DNA of 8,340 nucleotides from an uncultured Odoribacter sp. (GCA_934725835.1 CAKVCR010000118.1:1-8340); one strand, 5' to 3'. Shown: positions 1 to 6,932, counted from the stretch's first letter. Translations and numbers: made by a program. Notes: generated by a model not told the origin, from the sequence alone.

Positions 1-550
1 ACATAAATGCAGCCACGTATGAGTCAGCGTTTGCTTTTGTTAAAGCTTCTGCTTTTGTTTTGGCTTCTTCTACAGCTTTGTTGAACTCAGCCTCGATTTC
101 CATCATCTTGTCCTTATCTCCGGCTTGTGATGCTTCGCTGTAAGATTTGTATAGTTCGCTCTGTGCTTTTCTTACGCCATTGTTGATTTCCATGAAATCA
201 TTATACAGTTTCTGGCTTTCTGTACCTTCGATTTTGTTACCTGTCGGATCGTTCAGGTTCATTGTAGCGGTGAATACTGCATTTTCAAGGAAGATTGGCA
301 TGCCGCCTCTTCTGCCTTCAATCATCAGGTAAGCGTCTGTCAATTCATTCACTGTTCCGCTCAGGACAAATTTTCCGTTTGCGATGGCAGCTTTAGCCAA
401 GGTATCTAATTTGTTGTCCACTTGTTTGACCAAAATAACGTTTCCGGTTGCTTCTCCGGCGATAGTTCCGTTTACTGTAAATTTCGGAGCTGAATTACAT
501 GCCGCCAAAGACAATGCGATAGCAGCAATAGGAAATAAAGTTTTCTTCAT
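1..550 (-). CDS. DUF4369-domain lipoprotein, probable N-terminal part of a TlpA-like thioredoxin protein (3' end outside window)
   Basis: Seen: 183 codons read leftward from ATG at 550-548 and run off the window edge. The N-terminus has a type II signal peptide (MKKTLFPIAAIALSLAAC) with lipobox LAAC and lipidated Cys18. A beta-rich segment from about residue 24 to 110 (FTVNGTIAGEATGNVILVKQ, later GKFVLSGTV and MPIFLENAVF) fits DUF4369. After it, residues about 118-180 form a long charged helix rich in Lys, Glu and Ala, then DSYVAAFM. Family knowledge: in Bacteroides this order is usually followed by a thioredoxin/AhpC-TSA domain with a CxxC motif, giving an envelope-anchored thiol-disulfide protein. 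The thioredoxin part is not visible, so redox activity is inferred. There is no acidic stretch after the Cys, so no surface-export signal is evident. It has its own promoter at 585-592 and is separated from the upstream minus-strand operon by a terminator. Start chosen because it gives a complete lipoprotein signal. Confidence 0.85.
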   Translation of the reverse strand, partial: MKKTLFPIAAIALSLAACNSAPKFTVNGTIAGEATGNVILVKQVDNKLDTLAKAAIANGKFVLSGTVNELTDAYLMIEGRRGGMPIFLENAVFTATMNLNDPTGNKIEGTESQKLYNDFMEINNGVRKAQSELYKSYSEASQAGDKDKMMEIEAEFNKAVEEAKTKAEALTKANADSYVAAFM

Positions 551-584
551 GGTTTTATGAATTTGTTTTGATATTTAACAAACA

Positions 585-592
585 CAAAGGTA
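585..592 (-). promoter_or_regulatory. Bacteroides-type -7 box for the DUF4369 lipoprotein gene
   Basis: Read on the minus strand the bases are TACCTTTG, an exact match to the TAnnTTTG -7 consensus of Bacteroides. It lies about 35 bases before the ATG, giving a leader of roughly 28 bases. I see no good TTTG at the -33 distance; that position falls inside the stem of the upstream terminator. The leader is A-rich with no Shine-Dalgarno sequence, as is usual in this group. Confidence 0.6.
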
Positions 593-597
593 AGGAT

Positions 598-635
598 AAA
601 AACAATAAAACGATGCCGAAGCATCGTTTTATTGT
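598..635 (-). terminator. Rho-independent terminator of the DUF4270/barrel operon
   Basis: A perfect 15-bp stem pairs 602-616 with 621-635 around a 4-base loop at 617-620. On the minus strand the loop and closing pair read C(TTCG)G, the extra-stable UUCG tetraloop in RNA, and the stem runs into T residues (598-601 plus the T-rich end of the stem). It begins 8 bases after the stop codon of the barrel gene. On the plus strand there is no gene upstream that needs it, so it serves the minus strand. Confidence 0.9.
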
Positions 636-643
636 GTTAATGT

Positions 644-1900
644 TTAGTTAATCTTTCGCTTCATGAACCAGAATTCTTTGAAAGCTATATTGATTCGCAA
701 TTTTGCAAATTTTTCTTGTACCAGTCCGTTCTTCTCTGTCCCTCTCACTCCAAAGTCTAGTGCTATTCCCAATAGCAGGGCATTGTTTTGGATGTAGAAT
801 GGCATCTGTGTTCCTACGGTAAAGCCATAGGTGTTGATATCCGTCCCTTTGAGGTGTATTTCGGAATTATAGAAATAGAGTCCTGCCATATAAGTGTTGC
901 GTTGCCTCCAGAAACGTCCCATTTCATCCGGAGTCCAGGACACTCCCAAGGCTGCCTTGTGGGCATCTTTCAGATGTTGTCTTACACCGAATTTTTCATA
1001 GTCGGACATCTTTTGGAAGGTATAGTCTCCTGCAATCTGCAGTTTGTTTTTGTACTCGTATGAAAATCCGCTGTTGATTCTGAACGGATACACGATATAG
1101 CCCCGTTTCAGAGTCTCTTCGTCAAGCATGGTCGATGTTCCGGTGCTATGTACTTTGTAGGAGATAAATTCCTGCTTTGCCCACATTCTTTGGGTGAAAT
1201 TCATGCTCGTTCCCAAAATGAGGTTCGATTTTGGAGTAACCTTGAATTTGTATTGGATACCCGGATTGAAAAGAATGTCGTGAATACGTACATTCTCGCT
1301 GGTTCGGATGTAATAGCTGCTGGACATATTGGCTGCCAGTGTCTGGCGTTTTTCCAGTTTGCCGAATACGTATGAGAAATTGATACCCAGTGAGAGATTC
1401 TTGAAATTCCATCCAAAGCCGGCATATATGTCGTTCAGTCCGCCTTCTCCCTGGATGTTTTGATTGAAGGTGGTATTGGCGCTTCCGGAGATGCGGTTGC
1501 TGTACAGTATATCATAGCCCACATCGGTTTTCTCTGTAAAACCGAATGAAAAGTACAACCTTTTATACAGTCTCAGGGCCATGGTCAGATAAGTGTTCTG
1601 TGCCACATTGTAGTGGGAAGATTCTTTGTGTGTGGAAATCCAGGTGACCTCCCCGCTTAGCGCTCCCTGAAAATAAAAGCGCATGCTGTCCAGTGCCGTG
1701 TAGGATGCAGGGTTCAAAAAGTTGACGTTCCGGTTGTCGCGCATGGCTGCAGCCACACCTCCCATGGCTGAATAGGGACCGTTGTTTTCCGGTTGCAGCC
1801 CGATTCCGTAAAGGGAGTAAGGCGTGCCGCTATTTTCTTGACCGTGGGTGTATAAGGACAAAAGAGATAGTATAAACAGGCTTAGAAATATTTTCTTCAT
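644..1900 (-). CDS. Outer-membrane beta-barrel protein, OMPP1/FadL-like (Bacteroidota type)
   Basis: 418 residues. Seen: a signal peptide (MKKIFLSLFILSLLSLYTHG, likely cleaved before QEN), then the N-terminal pattern PYSLYGIGLQPEN, GPYSAMGGVAAAMRD and FLNPASYTALD. The MGG and NPASY blocks are hallmarks of Bacteroidota barrels distantly related to FadL/OMPP1 and PorV. The rest alternates polar and aromatic residues in amphipathic strands (for example LYFSFGFTEKTDVGYD, LSLGINFSYVFGKLEK, NTYMAGLYFYNSEI), and the last strand is KLRINIAFKEFWF followed by a short basic tail. It is predicted to be an integral outer-membrane protein; the cargo is unknown. It is the second gene of an operon with the DUF4270 lipoprotein, starting 6 bp after that gene's stop, and ends at the terminator at 598-635. 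A fatty-acid transport role should not be assumed: similarity is at fold level and no substrate residues can be assigned. It could equally be a structural or secretion-related barrel. Confidence 0.85.
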   Translation of the reverse strand: MKKIFLSLFILSLLSLYTHGQENSGTPYSLYGIGLQPENNGPYSAMGGVAAAMRDNRNVNFLNPASYTALDSMRFYFQGALSGEVTWISTHKESSHYNVAQNTYLTMALRLYKRLYFSFGFTEKTDVGYDILYSNRISGSANTTFNQNIQGEGGLNDIYAGFGWNFKNLSLGINFSYVFGKLEKRQTLAANMSSSYYIRTSENVRIHDILFNPGIQYKFKVTPKSNLILGTSMNFTQRMWAKQEFISYKVHSTGTSTMLDEETLKRGYIVYPFRINSGFSYEYKNKLQIAGDYTFQKMSDYEKFGVRQHLKDAHKAALGVSWTPDEMGRFWRQRNTYMAGLYFYNSEIHLKGTDINTYGFTVGTQMPFYIQNNALLLGIALDFGVRGTEKNGLVQEKFAKLRINIAFKEFWFMKRKIN

Positions 1901-1906
1901 AATGCA

Positions 1907-3247
1907 TTATTGTTTATAATTGGCATAATAGAATCTTACGATGGGTGTTTCCTTAATCACTAGCTGATCATATGACAGACTCATGTTCGGAACACTTAGC
2001 AACACCTTCTGTCCTTTGGCATGGGGCGCTTTCTCGGCCTGACTTTGATAGTATTCCGTCATGTCGAAAACGAACTTGCTGTTGTTGCGGTTTGTTTCGT
2101 TAATCTGCAGCAACCCGTTGACCGAAGATTGGGAATTGTTTGCCAGTGTTCCTGTGATTCTATTCAATTCATCGACAGTGTACACGGTGATATAGGGAGG
2201 GAAACCGAGTGGCAACCTCTCAATATACTGCACATTGACTTCCATTTGAGCCTTAATGATGGTGGAGTATGCTTGATTTTTTGGCACTGCCGGCAAATCC
2301 AGTTTTATCATATAACCGGTCAGTCCCTGAGTAAGGGCTATCCCTGCTTCGTCTAAAGATACCGAACTGGTGTCGTTCGTTAGGCTTTCAAACGGTGTTC
2401 CCTGTCGGTCGGTCAGGAATTGGTTGTACTGCATATTCTGTTGCGACAATGGAAACCGCAGCTTTTGTACTTCATTGTTTACATGATAGTTGAATTGCAG
2501 GTACAGACTGTCACGGTTCGCCTTGATGGAGAACATACAAGTGTTCTCTTCGTCCGGAACGATAGCCAGCCCCTTGAAATATTCCAAAAATTTCAGAAAG
2601 GTATATTCGCTGCCGCTGCTTATTTCGTAGATGTTGTCATCCTGTCTGAACCGGATTCTTTCGAAAAGGTTGTGTGCGAGGGTATCGTCTACCCGGAAAT
2701 AGGAGTTGTTGATACCTGTTACAGTAGGAATGAATCTGTTCATCCCGATGCACGAATCCAATTCTATCGGCGTGTTGTTGTAAAAGAAACCGCCTTTATC
2801 GTAATCAAATTTCGGTAATTTCTTCAACTGATATAATCTCAACACTTGTTCCTGACGGTCGAAAATGGTATCTCCCCACATGTCTCCTCCGAAATGAATA
2901 TGGAAAGTGGTGGAATCGAGCACTGCATTGGCTGCAATAGAGGGATAGCTGCTCGGGGATATTTGAAAACAGGGTACCGCAGTGGTCGTCCCTCCCTGAG
3001 CCGGAGTCTCTTCATCCCTGTATTTGCCGACAATGAGTTTGGTGATGCCGTTCTTGCTGCTGCTGTATCTTCCGGTGGATGTAATAAATGAATCAATACG
3101 GATTGTCGCCACGGATGTTACCGGTATTTTTATCTCTTCAATATGGTTTCCGTTGACTACCATGCCCTGCCCGATGGTCTTTAAGTCGTTGTTACAGGCA
3201 TATATAAGGAATAGCGTGCCAATGAGCCCCAAACATATTCGCTTCAT
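1907..3247 (-). CDS. DUF4270-family lipoprotein
   Basis: 446 residues, about the usual length of the family. Seen: a lipoprotein signal (MKRICLGLIGTLFLIYAC) with lipidated Cys18, followed by NNDLKTIGQGM. The polar/acidic start and the 'LxxIGxxM' signature just after the Cys are typical of DUF4270 proteins, as are the next blocks (IPVTSVATIRIDSFITS, then KLIVGKYRDEETP and ALDSTTFHIHFGG-like strands). No transmembrane segment follows, and most of the chain looks beta-rich. The molecular function of DUF4270 is not known to me; location is predicted to be the envelope, possibly the outer membrane or surface. It is the first gene of an operon with the FadL-like barrel 6 bp downstream, and divergent from a Kelch lipoprotein, so a membrane-attached partner of the barrel is a reasonable inference. 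The ATG at 3247 is preferred because it opens directly into the signal peptide; a TACCTTCG -7-like box lies 32 bases upstream. Confidence 0.85.
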   Translation of the reverse strand: MKRICLGLIGTLFLIYACNNDLKTIGQGMVVNGNHIEEIKIPVTSVATIRIDSFITSTGRYSSSKNGITKLIVGKYRDEETPAQGGTTTAVPCFQISPSSYPSIAANAVLDSTTFHIHFGGDMWGDTIFDRQEQVLRLYQLKKLPKFDYDKGGFFYNNTPIELDSCIGMNRFIPTVTGINNSYFRVDDTLAHNLFERIRFRQDDNIYEISSGSEYTFLKFLEYFKGLAIVPDEENTCMFSIKANRDSLYLQFNYHVNNEVQKLRFPLSQQNMQYNQFLTDRQGTPFESLTNDTSSVSLDEAGIALTQGLTGYMIKLDLPAVPKNQAYSTIIKAQMEVNVQYIERLPLGFPPYITVYTVDELNRITGTLANNSQSSVNGLLQINETNRNNSKFVFDMTEYYQSQAEKAPHAKGQKVLLSVPNMSLSYDQLVIKETPIVRFYYANYKQ

Positions 3248-3278
3248 AAATCTTTCATTTATTGTTGATAATTGGCTG

Positions 3279-3286
3279 CGAAGGTA
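3279..3286 (-). promoter_or_regulatory. Possible -7 box for the DUF4270/barrel operon
   Basis: The minus strand reads TACCTTCG, one mismatch from TAnnTTTG, with a predicted leader of about 25 bases to the ATG at 3247. No TTTG is found at the expected -33 distance, so this is weaker than the promoters at 3434-3466 and 4902-4934. Confidence 0.4.
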
Positions 3287-3433
3287 AAATTATTTTCTAA
3301 AAATTCCTTGTCTGTCCTTTATATTTTACTAAAAGTTAACGAAGCGACACTTTTACACAGACTTTGAGGAGGCTTGGTGGCTTAGTTAAAAATATGTAAT
3401 CTGACAGTCCGGACAATTTTATCTTCTGATTTT

Positions 3434-3466
3434 CTTGCAAATCTCATCAAAATTTGTGTAGTTTTG
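3434..3466 (+). promoter_or_regulatory. Promoter of the Kelch lipoprotein gene
   Basis: The -7 box TAGTTTTG (3459-3466) matches TAnnTTTG exactly. A -33-like CTTG (3434-3437) precedes it by 21 bases, the same spacing as in the promoter at 4902-4934. Predicted transcription start is near 3472, giving a leader of about 40 bases that is A-rich and lacks a Shine-Dalgarno sequence. This promoter rules out a TTG start at 3464, which would lie inside the -7 box. Confidence 0.7.
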
Positions 3467-3514
3467 CCCTGTTTTACGAGAAAAACAAAAATCATTAATG
3501 ATAAAAAACAACGT

Positions 3515-4597
3515 ATGAAGAAGCTAAACTTATTATTTCTTGCTCTGATGGGTCTGTTCTTTGTTGCCTGCGATTCAAGCAATGATACAGATGGAGACTG
3601 GGCAAAATCAGTAGAATTTTCGGGAGCCAACCGTGTGTGTGCCGTATCGTTTACCGACCCGAAAACAGGTGATGTTTACATCGGTATGGGATATAACAGC
3701 AACCTGACCACCAATTCAGACCAATATATGAAAGATTTTTGGGTATATAACGGTGCAGGATGGCAGAAAGTTGCCAATGGCGATTTCCCGACGGGCGAAG
3801 GTCGTAAAGGTTCGGTGGCTTTCGTGATTGACCGTATTGCATACGTAGGTGCCGGATACCGTGGTGCCTTTGCCGGACATACCACTGAAGAATATTTCAG
3901 TGATTTCTATCTGTTCGACTTGGATAAGAAAGAGTGGATTAAAGAGGACGGTGAGTTTAAAAAGATAAATATTACTGATTACGAACAAAATGCAGAAGAA
4001 TGCTCGTTTGCATACGGTATAGCATTTACTCACGAGGGTAAAGGATATGTGGGAACCGGTCAGTTGAAGAACCGTGTTTTCAAGACAATTTATTGCTATG
4101 ACCCAAAGACCGGCAAATGGAGCGATGCAGATTTCCCGGGAGAAAGTCGTGCCGGTGCAGTAACCTTTACAATTGGCAATCGTAGCGTCATCTGTCTGGG
4201 CGCAGCAGAAAGCAATCGTACCGATGTTTACGTGTTCGATGGAAAATGGAATCGCAAAGCGCCGTTGGCAGACCTTGACGGAAAATGGAATGATGACTAT
4301 GGTAACATACCGCGTAGCTATGCCGTTGCCTTTACTGCAATGGACAGAGGAACTCTCAAAGGTTATGTAGCCGGTGGTAAGGTGAAGACATGTTGGGAGT
4401 ATAATATTGAAAGAGACCGTTGGTATGAAGTGACAAGCTTCCCTGCTGCAATGAGTATTCGTTTCGGCGCAGTCGGCTTCTCTTATGGTGATTATGGTTA
4501 CATCACGACGGGTGGTTCTTCTATCTCTACTTCTGATGACAACTCAACTTGGGTATTCTATCCGGGTATCGATGAGGATGACAACAACGACTATTAA
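3515..4597 (+). CDS. Kelch-repeat beta-propeller lipoprotein
   Basis: 360 residues. Seen: a lipoprotein signal (MKKLNLLFLALMGLFFVAC) with lipidated Cys19, then the acidic stretch DSSNDTDGD, which resembles the lipoprotein surface-export signals of Bacteroidota. Six Kelch-type units follow, each with a hydrophobic 'AVxF' strand, a 'YVGxG/YVAGG' strand and a 'xxYD...W' strand. They begin near CAVSF, GSVAFVIDRIAYVGAGY, YGIAFTHEGKGYVGTG, GAVTFTIGNRSVICLG, YAVAFTAMDRG and GAVGFSYGDYGYITTGG. Six units are enough to close one propeller. The chain ends in an acidic tail (DEDDNNDY). No catalytic residues can be assigned, and the propeller more likely binds a protein or glycan than catalyses a reaction. 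It is transcribed divergently from the DUF4270/barrel operon, 267 bp away, from its own promoter and ends at the terminator at 4618-4648, so it is monocistronic. ATG at 3515 chosen because it begins the signal peptide and lies downstream of the promoter. Confidence 0.88.
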   Translation: MKKLNLLFLALMGLFFVACDSSNDTDGDWAKSVEFSGANRVCAVSFTDPKTGDVYIGMGYNSNLTTNSDQYMKDFWVYNGAGWQKVANGDFPTGEGRKGSVAFVIDRIAYVGAGYRGAFAGHTTEEYFSDFYLFDLDKKEWIKEDGEFKKINITDYEQNAEECSFAYGIAFTHEGKGYVGTGQLKNRVFKTIYCYDPKTGKWSDADFPGESRAGAVTFTIGNRSVICLGAAESNRTDVYVFDGKWNRKAPLADLDGKWNDDYGNIPRSYAVAFTAMDRGTLKGYVAGGKVKTCWEYNIERDRWYEVTSFPAAMSIRFGAVGFSYGDYGYITTGGSSISTSDDNSTWVFYPGIDEDDNNDY

Positions 4598-4617
4598 TAA
4601 TCGGACGATATATGATG

Positions 4618-4648
4618 AATGGGATGTGCAAGCATCCCATTTTTTTTG
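4618..4648 (+). terminator. Rho-independent terminator of the Kelch gene
   Basis: A 9-bp stem pairs 4618-4626 with 4633-4641 (core GGGATG/CATCCC) around a 6-base loop, TGCAAG. The 3' arm runs into a run of eight T (4640-4647). It lies about 20 bases after the stop codon. Confidence 0.9.
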
Positions 4649-4698
4649 TGCTGTAGCAGACATTTTGTCCGAATGCTTTTACTCTCAGCTCCCATCTG

Positions 4699-4839
4699 TC
4701 TCTTACTGATGTCTCACCGATGTCTTGCACCCCTTTTACGTTAAGCCGTTTCTAACCCGAAGTTCATCCGAAGCTCAACCGAACGGGGACGGTGCAGCAA
4801 CTGTGAAGCTCCTTGTCAGCATCGGTGGAGTGTAAGAGG
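4699..4839. other. Three nested inverted repeats, possible structured RNA
   Basis: Three arm pairs are nested in order: CTCTTAC (4700-4706) with GTAAGAG (4832-4838), CACCGATG (4715-4722) with CATCGGTG (4820-4827), and TGCACC (4726-4731) with GGTGCA (4791-4796). Each is flanked by at least one possible G-U pair. They would form one long interrupted stem enclosing the CCGAA repeats. I see no TAnnTTTG at the right place to transcribe it and no terminator after it, and I cannot compute a folding energy, so an RNA gene is only a possibility. The arms would pair equally on either strand. Confidence 0.35.
4746..4789. repeat. Four imperfect 11-bp tandem units beginning CCG
   Basis: Units start at 4746, 4757, 4768 and 4779: CCGTTTCTAAC, CCGAAGTTCAT, CCGAAGCTCAA and CCGAACGGGGA. 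The two middle units match at 9 of 11 positions; the outer ones are degenerate. A second pair of 11-bp units lies just before, at 4706-4716 (CTGATGTCTCA) and 4717-4727 (CCGATGTCTTG), matching each other at 8 of 11. The array is in the spacer, not in a gene. Confidence 0.5.
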
Positions 4840-4901
4840 GATGCAGGAGGAGAACCTGTGGGGGTGGAATGTTGGGTGGATGCAAAATAATGGTTTGAAA
4901 A

Positions 4902-4934
4902 TTTGGAAAACCTCCGTTTCAGGCTATATATTTG
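4902..4934 (+). promoter_or_regulatory. Promoter of the TPR protein gene
   Basis: A full Bacteroides consensus is present: -33 TTTG (4902-4905), a 21-base spacer, and -7 TATATTTG (4927-4934). Transcription should start near 4940, leaving a leader of about 25 bases before the ATG at 4965. This is the best promoter in the window. Confidence 0.8.
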
Positions 4935-4964
4935 TAGCCGTTGAAATCAGTTGGAAATAAGACT

Positions 4965-6932
4965 ATGTTGATGAATAAAATCCGGATATTTATAATTTTC
5001 TTGTTGCTTGCGGTAACGACAGCCAAAGCCCAGTGGAACACCGGCAGTATGCTACGGATGGGACAGAATGCCATCTATTTTGACGATTATGTGAGCGCTA
5101 TTGAAAATTTCAACGGCATCATCCGTGTGAAACCCTATTTGTCGGAGCCCTATTTTTTTCGGGGACTTGCCAAACAGAATTTGGATGACCATGAGGGGGC
5201 TTTATCCGATTTTACCAAGGCATTGGAATTGAATCCCAACTATTTCCATGCCTATCTCTATCGAGGAGTGGCGTTAAGTAGCATGCAGCGTTTTGAGGAA
5301 GCTTTGGAGGATTTCAATCAGGCCATCTCGCTCGATCCGACTGCAGCATACGCCTATGCTTACAGGGGAATGACGGAGGCTGCCATGGGCAAATACAAGG
5401 ATGCGGAACGTGACTATTCCAGAGCCTTGATGCTGGACGACCAGTTGCTGGCTGCCTATTTGAACCGAGCCATTGTACGTGAGAAACTCGAAAAGTGGGA
5501 GGGAGCAATGGCGGACTGCAATGCGGCTATCCGCCTGAATATGTTTTCCGATGATGCTTACGGTTTACGTGGGTATCTCCACTATCAGCAGAAGGATTTT
5601 CATAATGCCATAGAGGATTTCAACCGAGCCTTAAAGGCCAATCCCGAAAACAAGCGTATTCTGATGAGCCGTGCGATGGTGTGGTATGAGATGAAAAAAT
5701 ATCCCGAGACGCTGGCAGACTATTCCCGGGTAATCGACATCGACAGCAATTATATTTATGCCTACTACAACCGGGCGCTCCTGCGGGCAGAGGTGGGCGA
5801 GACAAATGCTGCCATCAGCGACCTGGATAAGGTGGTGGAGATGAATCCGGATAATATCCTCATATTTTTCAATCGAGGTTTGTTGAAGATGGAAATCAAG
5901 GACTGGTATGGCGCCTATGATGATTTCACTGAGAGTATCCGTTTGTATCCCGATTTTGTAAAGGCCTATCTGGTGCGTTCGGCTGTGGACGAAGAACTCA
6001 ACCGTATGGATGAGTCGGAAAAAGACCGGTATGCCGCCATGCGTATCATGGACCGCTACAAGCGGATGAAGGCCGGTGACCGGAATGCGCTGGTCGATAC
6101 GACAGCCAATTTCCGTAAATTGATTGACATCAACGCCCGTCAAGATGAGATGCGTGATGTCATCAACGGACGCGTACAGGACAAGCGTGTCATCGTCGAA
6201 TTGCAGGAGGTGTTCTATGTGCAGTATTTGAGCCTTGATTCATTGCGGAGCGGGAAGGTGCAGTATTATAATAAGCACATTATGGCCTACAACCAGGCGC
6301 ACAACTACCAGCCGTCGATAACCGTATGCAACAAGCGTCCGGTCTATCCGGAGGGCTTTGTGCAGTCGAATATAAACGAATTGTCAGCCCGTATTTCTAA
6401 GGATGGCAAGGCGGATGACTATCTGTTGCGTGGCGGTTTCAATCTGAACCGGGGCGACTATCCGGCAGCAATCTCTGATTTCTCGGCCATTATCGACAAG
6501 GAACCTAAAAATCTGCTGGCATTGTTCAATCTGGCAAATGCGCAGATGATGATGTATGACTATATTGAATCCGTTGAAGACAAGACTCCGCGCGTGGTGG
6601 GCGAACGTCAGAACGAAATCCGGAAAGTGGACTACTCGCTTGTGATGGAAGGCTATCGCAAATGTTTGGAAATCGATCCCGATTTTGTGTTTGCCCTGTT
6701 CAATATCGGTAATGTATATGCCAAGAACGGCGAAATCGACAAGGCGATAGAGACCTATACGCAGGTCATCCGTCAAGATCGCGAATTGGCGGAAGCCTAC
6801 TTCAATCGGGGGTTACTCTATATCTACACCGGGCAGAAGGCGCAGGCGAGTGCCGACCTTAGTAAGGCCGGCGAATTGGGCATCACAAGTGCCTACAACA
6901 TCATTAAGCGTTATTGTCGGGAGGAGGATTAG
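4965..6932 (+). CDS. Secreted tetratricopeptide-repeat (TPR) protein
   Basis: 655 residues from ATG at 4965. Seen: a cleavable signal peptide (residues 1-22, ending TTAKA before QWNTG), so it is probably periplasmic or anchored by partners in the envelope; there is no lipobox Cys. TPR units occupy about 28-369: one of 36 residues, eight consecutive units of exactly 34 residues (64-335), then a degenerate tenth. Typical positions are kept (for example RG/NRA at positions 3-4, DF at 19-20, P at 28, AY at the end). Residues 370-486 are a non-TPR segment, followed by three or four C-terminal TPRs (487-646), one with a 24-residue insertion at about 530-560. Such proteins are protein-binding scaffolds; no enzyme motif is seen. 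A GGAA (4953-4956) sits 8 bases before the chosen ATG; ATG at 4971 is an alternative, while the upstream TTG at 4941 would lie at the transcription start. The stop overlaps that of the convergent response regulator. Confidence 0.88.
   Translation: MLMNKIRIFIIFLLLAVTTAKAQWNTGSMLRMGQNAIYFDDYVSAIENFNGIIRVKPYLSEPYFFRGLAKQNLDDHEGALSDFTKALELNPNYFHAYLYRGVALSSMQRFEEALEDFNQAISLDPTAAYAYAYRGMTEAAMGKYKDAERDYSRALMLDDQLLAAYLNRAIVREKLEKWEGAMADCNAAIRLNMFSDDAYGLRGYLHYQQKDFHNAIEDFNRALKANPENKRILMSRAMVWYEMKKYPETLADYSRVIDIDSNYIYAYYNRALLRAEVGETNAAISDLDKVVEMNPDNILIFFNRGLLKMEIKDWYGAYDDFTESIRLYPDFVKAYLVRSAVDEELNRMDESEKDRYAAMRIMDRYKRMKAGDRNALVDTTANFRKLIDINARQDEMRDVINGRVQDKRVIVELQEVFYVQYLSLDSLRSGKVQYYNKHIMAYNQAHNYQPSITVCNKRPVYPEGFVQSNINELSARISKDGKADDYLLRGGFNLNRGDYPAAISDFSAIIDKEPKNLLALFNLANAQMMMYDYIESVEDKTPRVVGERQNEIRKVDYSLVMEGYRKCLEIDPDFVFALFNIGNVYAKNGEIDKAIETYTQVIRQDRELAEAYFNRGLLYIYTGQKAQASADLSKAGELGITSAYNIIKRYCREED

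Larger units (their letters stand above)
4649..4901. other. Non-coding spacer with ordered repeats, no gene seen
   Basis: This stretch lies between the Kelch terminator and the TPR promoter, so it is outside both transcripts as predicted. I find no credible coding frame, tRNA or transposon end. It changes composition along its length: pyrimidine-rich at 4680-4740, CCGAA repeats at 4746-4789, and purine/G-rich at 4828-4880 (five G at 4860-4864, GGG at 4838-4840 and 4874-4876). It contains three nested inverted repeats (separate entry). It could hold a small RNA gene, an upstream regulatory region for the TPR gene, or a decayed repeat element. Confidence 0.5.

Noticed and set aside
2420..2818. 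132-residue open frame on the plus strand
   Set aside because: Antisense shadow of the DUF4270 gene with no recognisable features or promoter.
3407..3414. Palindrome GTCCGGAC in the divergent spacer, 20 bases before the -33 element of the Kelch promoter
   Set aside because: Only 8 bp with no extension of symmetry; one such palindrome is expected by chance in a spacer of this size, so it was not called an operator.
3464..3514. N-terminal extension of the Kelch gene from a TTG
   Set aside because: The TTG is part of the -7 box TAGTTTTG and the extension would put a hydrophilic stretch before an otherwise perfect lipoprotein signal.
4941..4964. TTG start of the TPR gene
   Set aside because: It coincides with the predicted transcription start; ATG at 4965 has a GGAA 8 bases upstream and opens the signal peptide.
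5631..6143. 170-residue open frame on the minus strand, and a similar one at 6384-6776
   Set aside because: Both are antisense to the TPR gene; their His/Ile-rich composition is what reverse-complemented TPR codons give.
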